The notes under the pieces are model-generated. The model was not told the DNA's origin. It worked only from the letters and a program-made list of their open reading frames with translations, and searched no databases. From Actinomycetes bacterium (GTDB lineage Bacteria; Actinomycetota; Acidimicrobiia; Acidimicrobiales; Ilumatobacteraceae), in the NCBI GenBank assembly GCA_014190215.1, contig BJGB01000006.1:1-32818 (forward strand): a stretch of DNA of 32,818 nucleotides, given 5' to 3'. Shown in pieces: positions 15,652-23,249 of this stretch (its first letter is position 1; every line of letters starts with the position of its first letter). The translations under genes and the position numbers were made by a program.

Positions 15652-16530
15652 TCAATCAGTAAATGGTGAGCCACTAATTGGCAACATACTGATTGTGATG
15701 TAGCCATTTTGGAATCCGCTGACATCACCCGTTGGCACAACCGTTGAGGCACAATCATTGGCGTTGTAATCCGATGTTCCTATTGATTCGATTGGCGTTT
15801 CAATAACACCACGGACACTTAAACCAGCGGCGCATGAGGGTGCATTGACATTGGCAAATTCGGTGACGGTTTCGCCATCAGCGCGAGCCAACAATTCGTC
15901 ACGATGATCTTCAATCCATGCGACTACTGCACCAGCCGAAGTTGGGAAGTCAGGTGCCGCAGCGAGCCCTTGGCTGACTGCGACTGACGGAATATTGCGC
16001 GCCGCTGCTGCTCGAGCTGCGCCAACTGTTCCTGACAGGGGCACAATTTCCACACTGTAATTTTGACCGTTATTGATACCAGAGACAACAAGATCTGGGA
16101 CAAAGTCAATTCCACCCTGATCGATTGCCCAAATAATTGTGTCTGCCGGAAATCCAGCGACAGCCTTCGCTGGATAACCGCTCTTGGTCGTGGCATCGGC
16201 GACGACCAAGTCCCCAGCGGTTGTCTTGCCGCCAGTTCCACTTTGGTTCTCCAATGGGGCAACAACCGTCACGGTCACATTGTTCATTGCCAACAAAGAT
16301 TGCACCATCACATCAATGCCATCAGCACCCACCCCATCGTCATTAGTGACCAAAATGCGCAAGGGTTCGGGAGCACTCGTTGTCGTCGGCGCGTCAGTTA
16401 CTGGCGCTTCAGTCACTGGTACTTCAGTTACTGGTGCGACCGATGTGACCTTATTGCCATCACTTGAACAAGCCGTCACGCCCAATAGGCCGAATACTGC
16501 AACTCCGAATGTACGAGTCAAATTTTTCAT
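15652..16530 (-). CDS. SurE-like 5'/3'-nucleotidase lipoprotein
   Basis: A 292-residue protein. The N-terminus is a lipoprotein signal peptide with a lipobox ending GVTAC (Cys21), followed by a linker rich in Val, Thr and Pro built of five-residue repeats (VTEVP, VTEAP, VTDAP). From residue 57 it is SurE-like: VTNDDG with D64/D65, NQSGTGG with S97, SGINNGQN (150-157) and LSGTVGAARAA. SurE enzymes are metal-dependent phosphatases of nucleotides and normally cytoplasmic; here the domain should be anchored outside the membrane, perhaps to scavenge phosphate from nucleotides. A good Shine-Dalgarno sequence (GAGGGAG) precedes the ATG at 16530. It is not part of the neighbouring catabolic operons. 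Confidence 0.87.
   Translation of the reverse strand: MKNLTRTFGVAVFGLLGVTACSSDGNKVTSVAPVTEVPVTEAPVTDAPTTTSAPEPLRILVTNDDGVGADGIDVMVQSLLAMNNVTVTVVAPLENQSGTGGKTTAGDLVVADATTKSGYPAKAVAGFPADTIIWAIDQGGIDFVPDLVVSGINNGQNYSVEIVPLSGTVGAARAAAARNIPSVAVSQGLAAAPDFPTSAGAVVAWIEDHRDELLARADGETVTEFANVNAPSCAAGLSVRGVIETPIESIGTSDYNANDCASTVVPTGDVSGFQNGYITISMLPISGSPFTD
16396..16440. repeat. three 15-bp tandem repeats in the lipoprotein linker
   Basis: Three near-identical 15-base units (AGTTACTGGCGCTTC and variants) follow one another at 16396, 16411 and 16426. On the minus strand they encode the VTEVP/VTEAP/VTDAP repeats between the lipid anchor and the SurE-like domain. Copy number could vary between strains by slippage. 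Confidence 0.75.
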
Positions 16531-16621
16531 GATTTCTCCCTCTCACGCCGTGATTTAACCTTATGTCCTACCCGCCCGAGCAACGAGAAAGTCTGTCACT
16601 GTTCACCCGAGCGAGTAGAAC

Positions 16622-16627
16622 TATTAT
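16622..16627 (+). promoter_or_regulatory. candidate -10 hexamer for the TauE/SafE gene
   Basis: TATTAT lies directly before an in-frame GTG (16628) and 12 bases before the ATG at 16640. If used, transcription would start near 16634, excluding the GTG and favouring the ATG. Confidence 0.4.
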
Positions 16628-16639
16628 GTGACAGTTCAT

Positions 16640-17419
16640 ATGACAACACCTCGTCCGCCCGTTCGGACCTCCCTGGTGATCGTACTTGGACTCGGTGCCG
16701 GTCTGTTGTCTGGACTGTTTGGAGTCGGCGGGGGCATTCTGGTCGTCCCGGTCCTCGTTCTCCTACTCAAGTTTGATCAACGACTCGCCAATGGCACATC
16801 TCTTGGTGCAGTTCTGCCGATCTCCATTTCCAGTTTGCTGACTTATTGGAGTCATGGCAACGTTGACTGGCACATGGCCTTGTGGTTAGCAGTCGGAGCA
16901 TTGGCAGGGGCAATCCTCGGAACAAAATGGATTCACATCTTGCCCAAAAAAACTCTCGGCTATCTATTCGCAGCGATGCTCATGATCACCGCAGTGCGTC
17001 TTTTTATTCCGCTCAACGCCGATGGACGTTCGACACTCACCATATTTTCTGCTCTCGCTCTACTTTTCATTGGCCTCGTCACTGGGACATTGGCTGGGCT
17101 ACTGGGCATTGGAGGCGGCGTGGTGATGGTCCCTGCTATGGCTGTTTTCTTTAGTGAACTCAGCGTCGTCGCCAAGGGAACCTCCGCTGCTGTGATCATT
17201 CCAACATCAATCATGGGCACCTGGCGCAATTGGAAAACCAACAATGTTGATCTTAAAGTTGCTGCTCTCGTCGGCTTTTCGGGTATTCCAGCGGCAATCG
17301 CCGGCGGAATTATTGCCGATCACATGTCACAGGATCTGTCAAACATCTTGTTCGCTTCACTAGTACTCGTTGTGGCCCTGCGTATGATTTGGGACTTACA
17401 AAAAAATCCGAGTGACTGA
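16640..17419 (+). CDS. TauE/SafE family membrane permease
   Basis: A 259-residue inner-membrane protein with about eight hydrophobic helices. It shows the two internal repeats typical of TauE/SafE (sulfite exporter/DUF81) proteins: LLSGLFGVGGGILVVPVL near the N-terminus and LAGLLGIGGGVVMVPAMAVF in the middle. Members move small organosulfur or carboxylate anions such as sulfite, sulfoacetate or taurine-derived compounds; the substrate here is unknown. I use the ATG at 16640; the in-frame GTG at 16628 adds four residues and touches the inferred -10. It ends one base before the convergent LLM gene. Confidence 0.9.
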   Translation: MTTPRPPVRTSLVIVLGLGAGLLSGLFGVGGGILVVPVLVLLLKFDQRLANGTSLGAVLPISISSLLTYWSHGNVDWHMALWLAVGALAGAILGTKWIHILPKKTLGYLFAAMLMITAVRLFIPLNADGRSTLTIFSALALLFIGLVTGTLAGLLGIGGGVVMVPAMAVFFSELSVVAKGTSAAVIIPTSIMGTWRNWKTNNVDLKVAALVGFSGIPAAIAGGIIADHMSQDLSNILFASLVLVVALRMIWDLQKNPSD

Positions 17420-17420
17420 A

Positions 17421-18326
17421 TTAGCGGCGCGAGGCAACAACATCTGCCAATCGGTCGAGCATCGCCGGATCGCTTGTGGCGGGAACGATAATGAATTCAT
17501 CGGCCCCTTCAGCTTCAACCTTGTCAAGCAAATCAACGAGACGCGAAGGTTCGTAGAGATTCATTGCTTCTGCCAAAGAGCGGGCGAAGTCTGGAGAGAA
17601 GACTTGTAAATATGCCGCTGCGAAGTCACGCAAATTCTCTGCGGCGTTGGGTCCTAACGACACGAATGAACCGGTCACCAGTCGCGGCTTATCGGAGCGA
17701 CCTGCCGTCGTCCATGCATCTCGCGTCGCCCTAAAGAGTCGGCCCGCTTCTTGGGCATCGCCCAAAAGGGTGAAACCACTCACTCCAATCGCCCATTGAG
17801 CAGCACGAGCCAAAGACTTTGGACCCATCGCCGAAGCCAAAATCGGCGGCCCTCCAACCTGCATGGGAAGTGGCCCAACTTGTTCCCCGTCGGCAGCTGT
17901 CCCACCAGACCACAAACGCTTCACCTCATGTACCGAGTCGTCAAGGCGCTGATGCCGACCCGCAAAGAGCGAATCTAAAGCGGCATAGTCCTGTTGACGA
18001 CCACCAACTCCAACGGCGACCTCCACCCGACCACCGGACACGACATCCATGGACGCCAACTCTTTGGCTACTAGGGCTGGAGCGTGCCAAGGAAGCACCG
18101 CCACATTGACCAAAACTCGCACCCTTTCGGTCAAAACACTGGCCGCCGAACACAGCGTAAAACCATCGAGATTGTGAAAAGTGATCCGCTCGCCAGCAGA
18201 AATGCTGGAAAATGGGCCTTGATCAATTCCCCGACACCAGGCGATGAGCCGATCTCGGTCAAGACCAGGTGCCATTTGAGGCAAAGCCACTCCAACCGTC
18301 ATCGCCTGTTTCGTTGCGTCACTCAT
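17421..18326 (-). CDS. LLM class (F420-dependent-type) oxidoreductase
   Basis: A 301-residue luciferase-like TIM barrel. The N-terminal MTVGVALPQMAPGLDRDRL strand, VLVNVAVLPWHAPALVAKELASMDVVSGGRVEVAVGVGG block (split across about residues 70-110) and the VGGPPILASAMGPKSLARAA loop are typical. It would reduce or oxidise a small substrate with F420 or flavin. I chose the ATG at 18326 over a TTG at 18347; TACGCT lies seven bases upstream on the minus strand, as for a leaderless message. It is divergent from the amidohydrolase gene across 88 bases holding operator site 3, so it could share the regulon. Confidence 0.9.
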   Translation of the reverse strand: MSDATKQAMTVGVALPQMAPGLDRDRLIAWCRGIDQGPFSSISAGERITFHNLDGFTLCSAASVLTERVRVLVNVAVLPWHAPALVAKELASMDVVSGGRVEVAVGVGGRQQDYAALDSLFAGRHQRLDDSVHEVKRLWSGGTAADGEQVGPLPMQVGGPPILASAMGPKSLARAAQWAIGVSGFTLLGDAQEAGRLFRATRDAWTTAGRSDKPRLVTGSFVSLGPNAAENLRDFAAAYLQVFSPDFARSLAEAMNLYEPSRLVDLLDKVEAEGADEFIIVPATSDPAMLDRLADVVASRR

Positions 18327-18414
18327 ATAGCGAAGCGTAGGTCCCAAACTCCTCTTTCGCCCATTCCACGCTCAATCTGACACACCGTCAGAAAGTAGTG
18401 CTACCCTCAAGACC
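18327..18414. promoter_or_regulatory. divergent leaderless promoters, LLM / amidohydrolase
   Basis: On the minus strand TACGCT (18334-18339) precedes the ATG at 18326 by seven bases. On the plus strand TACCCT (18402-18407) precedes the ATG at 18415 by seven bases. Neither gene has a Shine-Dalgarno sequence. Operator site 3 lies between them. Confidence 0.5.
18376..18392. promoter_or_regulatory. palindromic operator, site 3 (TetR-type)
   Basis: TCTGACACACCGTCAGA is a perfect inverted repeat. It ends nine bases before the TACCCT hexamer and so covers the -35 and spacer region of the amidohydrolase promoter (about -39 to -23 from the expected start). Confidence 0.85.
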
Positions 18415-19623
18415 ATGCGTGAACTGCCCAAAATTATCTCCGTTGACGACCACGTCACAGAACCTGCAACCGTGTGGTCTGATCGCCTCCCCCAGAAGTA
18501 CGCCGACGTCGGTCCTCGAGTACACCGCCTGCCCGTTAAAGAAATGACGTTCGTCGGTGGCACCTTTACTGCGATTCCTGGAGAGAAAGGTGATGAGGGT
18601 CCTCTCGCCGACTGGTGGTTCTATGAAAACCTCCGTCGCCCCTTGACACGCCTTGATACTGCTGTGGGTTTCAGTCGCGATGAAGTCATCTTGGCTGGCA
18701 TCACCTACGACGAGATGCGCCAAGGCAGTTACAAAACTAAAGAACGTCTTGAAGATATGGACACCGCCGGCATCGAAGCGTCATTTTGCTTCCCGACTTT
18801 CCCACGCTTTTGTGGGCAAACTTTTTACGAGGCACAAGACAAAGAATTAGCCATGCTCTGCGTGCGCGCCTACAACGACTGGATGGTTGAAGAATGGTGT
18901 GGCGAATCAGGTGGCCGGATGTTGCCGTTGTGCATCGTCCCATTATGGGATCCCGTCGCCGCTGCTGCTGAAGTTCGGCGCAATGCGGCGCGCGGAGTAC
19001 ACGCAGTGTGCTTCAGCGAGATTCCGACCAATCTTGGGTTGCCCAGTATCCACGACAAGGATGGTTTCTGGTTGCCATTCTTTGATGCATGCAATGAGAC
19101 GCACACCACGATCAATATGCATATCGGTTCGGGTTCAAAAATGCCCAGCACGTCCCCTGATGCACCAGCTGCCGTTGGTTCAACATTGACATTTGCCAAT
19201 TGCTGTTTCAGCATGGTCGACTGGTTGATGAGCGGATTGTTTACCCAGTTCAAAGATCTCAAGATTGCCTACAGCGAAGGTCAAATTGGCTGGATTCCTT
19301 ACATCCTTGAGCGCGCCAATGTGGTCTGGGAAGAAAATCGTGGTTGGGGTGGAATTGCCGACAAGGTTCTTGAACGGCCAAGTGAATTATTCAAGAAGCA
19401 TATTTACGGTTGCTACTTTGACGATCCACACGGTCTGCGTTCGCTTGAGGAAATCGGCGTGGACAACGTCACCTTCGAATGCGACTACCCACACTCCGAC
19501 TCCACTTGGCCACATACCGCCAAGATCGCACTTGAGCAGACGATGAACCTCAGCGATGAAGTGGTGTACAAACTGATGCGCGGCAATGCCATCAAGTTGT
19601 ACAGCATTAGTCATCTCAAATAA
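18415..19623 (+). CDS. amidohydrolase-2 family metal-dependent hydrolase/decarboxylase
   Basis: A 402-residue TIM-barrel protein of the amidohydrolase-related group that includes ACMSD and gamma-resorcylate decarboxylase. ISVDDHVTEP (8-17) holds the D-x-H-type metal motif, INMHIGSGS in the middle supplies another histidine, and the late FECDYPHSDSTWP holds the catalytic aspartate. These enzymes hydrolyse or decarboxylate cyclic carboxylic acids. Members are common in actinobacterial steroid and aromatic clusters, mostly without known substrates. The gene starts at ATG 18415 under operator site 3 and is followed after three bases by the FadD3-like ligase, so the two form an operon. Confidence 0.88.
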   Translation: MRELPKIISVDDHVTEPATVWSDRLPQKYADVGPRVHRLPVKEMTFVGGTFTAIPGEKGDEGPLADWWFYENLRRPLTRLDTAVGFSRDEVILAGITYDEMRQGSYKTKERLEDMDTAGIEASFCFPTFPRFCGQTFYEAQDKELAMLCVRAYNDWMVEEWCGESGGRMLPLCIVPLWDPVAAAAEVRRNAARGVHAVCFSEIPTNLGLPSIHDKDGFWLPFFDACNETHTTINMHIGSGSKMPSTSPDAPAAVGSTLTFANCCFSMVDWLMSGLFTQFKDLKIAYSEGQIGWIPYILERANVVWEENRGWGGIADKVLERPSELFKKHIYGCYFDDPHGLRSLEEIGVDNVTFECDYPHSDSTWPHTAKIALEQTMNLSDEVVYKLMRGNAIKLYSISHLK

Positions 19624-19626
19624 CAA

Positions 19627-21186
19627 GTGCTGACTATCGCCCAGGTTGTGCGGGAGACCGTGCGCTTCGGAGATCGTGAAGCCCTCGTTGACGCTGATCG
19701 CCGGTGGTCATTTTCTGAAATAGTCGAGGCCGTTGAAGACGCCGCCAGGTCCTTCATTGCTTTGGGCTTACAACACGGTGATCGCCTAGCAATCTGGGCG
19801 CCGAACAGTGCCGAATGGATTTTTTCTGCGCTTGGTGCGCAAATCGTCGGTGGAGTTCTAGTTCCCATCAACACACGCTTCAAGGCTTCAGAGGCTGCCT
19901 ATGTTCTAAACCACAGTGGCGCTAAATTTCTCCTATGCGACAATAAATTTCTCGGCCAAAACTACGCGCAAGAACTCCGTGACAGTCGTATCACCCTCCC
20001 CAGCCTTGAGCACGTCATTGATTTTTCAGGGGCCACGGACGCTCAATGCACACCTTGGCAAGATTTTCTTGCGCAAGGTCATTCAGTACCGCTCAAGGCG
20101 GTGCATGAACGCGAGAAAAAAATCATGCCGTCGGATTTATGCGACATCATCTTCACATCTGGGACAACTGGCAAACCTAAAGGCGTCATGTCACGTCACG
20201 ATCAAACCATTCGGGTGTTCACTGAGTGGTCATCCATTGTTGGATTGAGTGAGTCCGATCGGTACCTAATCGTCAATCCCTTTTTTCACACATTCGGTTA
20301 TAAGGCTGGATTTCTTGCGTGTTTGTTGAGTGGCGCGACCATGATTCCTGTCCCAATATTTGATGTCCCAACTGTCCTCAAAATCGTCAACCAAGAAAAA
20401 ATCACTGCGTTACCTGGTCCGCCAACTTTGTACCTCAGTATTCTCAATCACCCCGAGAGAAACAATTTTGACCTTTCGTCTTTGCGCTTGGCGGTGACTG
20501 GTTCAGCAGCCGTTCCAGTAGAGATGATTCGGCGCATGCGTCAAGAACTCACATTCACCGTCATCCTTACCGCTTATGGACTCACCGAATCTACGGGCAC
20601 GATCACGATGTGTCGCGCTGATGATGATCCATTCACAATCTCGACAACAAGTGGTCGAGCGATCAGTGACGTTGAAGTGCGAGTCGTGGACCAGAATAAT
20701 GCTGAGGTTGCGCGTGGGACGGCCGGTGAAATCATCTGTCGCGGATACAACGTAATGCCTGGCTATTTCGAGAATCCTGAAGCCACAGCTCAAGCCATTG
20801 ACGAAGATGGATTTTTACATACTGGTGACATAGGAATCATGGACGCGAACGGCTATCTGGCGATTACTGATCGCATCAAGGACATGTTCATCGTCGGAGG
20901 GTTCAATGCCTACCCTGCTGAAATTGAAAATACTCTGCTGACCCATCCCTCAATCGCCCAGGTAGCAGTTGTTGGACAACCCGATGATCGTCTCGGAGAA
21001 GTCGGCCATGCTTTCGTGGTGCTGCGCACAGAGCAAACGGTGAGTGAGCAAGAACTCATCGAGTGGTCGCGCCAATGTATGGCCATTTACAAGATCCCGC
21101 GGCACTTCACATTTGTCGATCTGCTACCGCTCAACGCCAGTGGCAAAGTGCTCAAGTATGAGCTTCGCGCACGCACTCGCGGCTAG
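19627..21186 (+). CDS. acyl-CoA ligase, FadD3-like
   Basis: A 519-residue AMP-forming acyl-CoA synthetase. FTSGTTGKPKG (176-186) is the ATP loop, LTAYGLTES the A5 motif, HTGDIG the A7 motif, and K507 in NASGKVLKYEL the catalytic lysine. Stretches such as NPFFHTFGYKAGFLACLLSG and ITALPGPPTLYLSILNHPER closely resemble, from memory, mycobacterial FadD3, which activates HIP, the two-ring propanoate left after steroid ring A/B removal. I therefore think a bicyclic or similarly bulky carboxylic acid is the substrate, but that is inference. The start is GTG at 19627, three bases after the amidohydrolase stop. The convergent TauD-type gene ends ten bases away. Confidence 0.9.
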   Translation: MLTIAQVVRETVRFGDREALVDADRRWSFSEIVEAVEDAARSFIALGLQHGDRLAIWAPNSAEWIFSALGAQIVGGVLVPINTRFKASEAAYVLNHSGAKFLLCDNKFLGQNYAQELRDSRITLPSLEHVIDFSGATDAQCTPWQDFLAQGHSVPLKAVHEREKKIMPSDLCDIIFTSGTTGKPKGVMSRHDQTIRVFTEWSSIVGLSESDRYLIVNPFFHTFGYKAGFLACLLSGATMIPVPIFDVPTVLKIVNQEKITALPGPPTLYLSILNHPERNNFDLSSLRLAVTGSAAVPVEMIRRMRQELTFTVILTAYGLTESTGTITMCRADDDPFTISTTSGRAISDVEVRVVDQNNAEVARGTAGEIICRGYNVMPGYFENPEATAQAIDEDGFLHTGDIGIMDANGYLAITDRIKDMFIVGGFNAYPAEIENTLLTHPSIAQVAVVGQPDDRLGEVGHAFVVLRTEQTVSEQELIEWSRQCMAIYKIPRHFTFVDLLPLNASGKVLKYELRARTRG

Positions 21187-21196
21187 TTCGCGAAAA

Positions 21197-22018
21197 CTAC
21201 ACGTTATAAATTGTTGCCCGCCGCGCGCGTCGACGTTGACCGTGATAATCATTCACGGCGTAATGCATGGTGTACCTGTTATCCCATAACGCCGCGTCAC
21301 CTGATGTCCACTTCCATCTCGTTTGTAATTCAGGTCGCTCCGAAGTCTGATGAATTACTTCCAGGAGATGCATGCTTTCGAGTGGTTTCAAACCGACTAT
21401 TGAATTTGTCCAGCCTCGATTCACAAATAAGACTTTCTCTCCCGTTGAATGGTGCTCGCGTACCATGGGGTGTACTGCTGTTCCGGTTGCGGGAGGACGT
21501 CCGTGATTTGCATTGAGACCACCGATGAATTCGCGTATCGGCGCGCTCAAGGCAGCAAGAGCTTTAATTTGATTCGACCACATAGTGTCACCCCCACTTT
21601 GGGCAGCGATCTCCATGACAAAAAGAGAGCCGATGGGAGGGTTCTCCGTGAAAGTGACATCTGTGTGCCACACTGCCGTTTGACGCGGATCGGCCTTGAG
21701 ATCGGTGTCCAGAAGTAAAATTTCTGGAAAGCCATCGCGAGCCAATGAAGGAGCATTGCGATAGTCGCCTCCTGCCTCGGTGGTGGCAGCAATGTGATTA
21801 CCAAAACAGCGCGCCAAGCGGACCTGATCTGCTGGCGTTAAATGAGCCCCAGGGAAGAAAAGCACCAGATATTGAGCCCAAGCGGCAACCAATTCGACGG
21901 CTACTTCGGCCAGATCTTGGTCACTCAATTTGGCCACTTGAAGTCCCTCAACAACTGCCCCGAGGGAACCCGGCAATGGGGAAATCGAAATCTGCGAGCG
22001 AGAAATGAGACTGGTCAT
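21197..22018 (-). CDS. TauD/TfdA-type Fe(II)/2-oxoglutarate dioxygenase
   Basis: A 273-residue member of the taurine/2,4-D dioxygenase family. H118 and D120 in WHTDVTF and H252 in MHYAVNDY form the iron triad, and the Arg-rich RRRARRATI near the end provides the 2-oxoglutarate-binding arginine. These enzymes hydroxylate a substrate and often release sulfite, an amine or an ether-linked group. The substrate is unknown. I use the ATG at 22018 rather than a TTG at 22033; TACAGT six bases upstream on the minus strand indicates a leaderless start. It diverges from the ADH operon, with operator site 4 in between, so it may be co-regulated. Confidence 0.92.
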   Translation of the reverse strand: MTSLISRSQISISPLPGSLGAVVEGLQVAKLSDQDLAEVAVELVAAWAQYLVLFFPGAHLTPADQVRLARCFGNHIAATTEAGGDYRNAPSLARDGFPEILLLDTDLKADPRQTAVWHTDVTFTENPPIGSLFVMEIAAQSGGDTMWSNQIKALAALSAPIREFIGGLNANHGRPPATGTAVHPMVREHHSTGEKVLFVNRGWTNSIVGLKPLESMHLLEVIHQTSERPELQTRWKWTSGDAALWDNRYTMHYAVNDYHGQRRRARRATIYNV

Positions 22019-22125
22019 ATAAGGACTGTACAACCCAGAAAGTTACAGGGAAAGACCTATCTGACTGACCGTCAGATTTTCGTAGTGCCTGCACTAGAGT
22101 TCAGATACCGATTGAAAGGGGTCCC
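22019..22125. promoter_or_regulatory. divergent promoter region, dioxygenase / ADH operon
   Basis: TACAGT on the minus strand (22025-22030) serves the dioxygenase. On the plus strand TAGAGT (22095-22100) lies 18 bases after the right arm of operator site 4, exactly as at 13494-13523. The ADH gene then has a leader of about 20 bases with GAAAGGGG five bases before its ATG. Confidence 0.55.
22060..22076. promoter_or_regulatory. palindromic operator, site 4 (TetR-type)
   Basis: TCTGACTGACCGTCAGA is a perfect inverted repeat. Its right arm takes the -35 place of the promoter that drives the operon ending in the TetR gene, so autoregulation is expected. Confidence 0.87.
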
Positions 22126-23229
22126 ATGAAGGGCATTGTTTATAACGGATCGACGACCAATTTGGTTGACGGACTTTCACTGCGAGCACCAGGACCACGC
22201 GAGGTCATCGTGCAGGTTGCTGCTGCTGGTCTGTGCCACAGCGACATCTCCTATATGGGCGGCATGTACCCCGTTCCCTCACCTGGAGTCTGCGGTCACG
22301 AAGCTGCTGGAGTTGTTGCAGAAGTCGGTAATGCCGTCACTCATGTGCAACCTGGCGACCATGTCATCATCGCTACTTTGGCGGCTTGTGGCTTTTGCCA
22401 ATACTGCATGGATGGACGTCCCACCGCATGTCGCGCCACTCTCGGCAATGCCAGCACTCCATTCACACTTGACGGTGAGGCAATTTACAACTTTGCCGCA
22501 ACTAGTGCTTTTGCTGAACGAACTTTGGTTCGCGATGTTCAGTGCGTGAAGATCCCCAAAGATGTGCCATTGACTTCTGCTGCTCTTGTCGGTTGTGGAG
22601 TTGTCACTGGCATGGGTGCGGTATTCAATCGCGCCAATGTGAAGCGCGGTCAATCGGCTTTGGTCTTTGGTGTTGGTGGTGTGGGACTCAATGTCATCCA
22701 GGCTCTCAAAGTTCAAGGTGCTACCACGATCATTGCTGTGGACACTGTTCCAGAAAAGGAAGCCTTAGCCATGAAATTCGGCGCCACGCACTTCCTTGAT
22801 GGAAAGACCGAAGACATCGTGGCTGCAGTGGGAGCAATCATGCCGCACAATGAAACGACGCCACGTGGTCCATTTAATTCGGGTGGAGTGAATTGGGCCT
22901 TTGACTGTGTCGCACATCCGAGCGTGACTTACAACGCTCTCGAATGCCTCGACTGGGAAGGCACCGTTGTTGTCATCGGTGTCAGCAGTCAGACTGCAAA
23001 GTTTGAAGGTCTGTACACGCGTCTCACTCAAGTCGATCGCGGCATTATTGGCTGTCGCTACGGGACAATCAGTCCCCAGCGTGATATCCCTCGAATCATT
23101 GAACTCTACCGACGCGGCGAAATCCTCCTCGACGAACTTGTGAGCGCCACTTTCCCCGTTGATCATTGGCAAGATGCCGTACACGGCCTAGAAAGCGGAA
23201 CGCTCGCCCGCGCCGTGATTACATTCTAA
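22126..23229 (+). CDS. zinc-dependent alcohol dehydrogenase
   Basis: A 367-residue medium-chain dehydrogenase of the class III-like group. The catalytic zinc ligands are C37, H58 and probably C157. The structural zinc site is C88, C91, C94 and C102 (CGFCQYCMDGRPTAC). The NAD loop is GVGGVG (182-187), and D206 favours NAD over NADP. It would oxidise a primary or secondary alcohol to an aldehyde or ketone, probably an intermediate of the same pathway as the following ligase. It is the first gene of the five-gene operon under operator site 4, with a clear Shine-Dalgarno sequence. Confidence 0.93.
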   Translation: MKGIVYNGSTTNLVDGLSLRAPGPREVIVQVAAAGLCHSDISYMGGMYPVPSPGVCGHEAAGVVAEVGNAVTHVQPGDHVIIATLAACGFCQYCMDGRPTACRATLGNASTPFTLDGEAIYNFAATSAFAERTLVRDVQCVKIPKDVPLTSAALVGCGVVTGMGAVFNRANVKRGQSALVFGVGGVGLNVIQALKVQGATTIIAVDTVPEKEALAMKFGATHFLDGKTEDIVAAVGAIMPHNETTPRGPFNSGGVNWAFDCVAHPSVTYNALECLDWEGTVVVIGVSSQTAKFEGLYTRLTQVDRGIIGCRYGTISPQRDIPRIIELYRRGEILLDELVSATFPVDHWQDAVHGLESGTLARAVITF

Positions 23230-23249
23230 GAAATCGATCTCTCATCAAC

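Noticed and set aside
16391-16440. Tandem repeat as a CRISPR or minisatellite element
   Set aside because: The repeats are three in-frame 15-bp units encoding the lipoprotein linker, without spacers.
22981-22998. GTCAGCAGTCAGACTGC inside the ADH gene as another operator
   Set aside because: The arms do not form the required inverted repeat and the site is inside coding sequence.
23166-23249. N-terminal extension of the second CoA ligase
   Set aside because: The added residues come from the 3' end of the ADH gene in another frame; the ATG at 23250 gives the normal family N-terminus.
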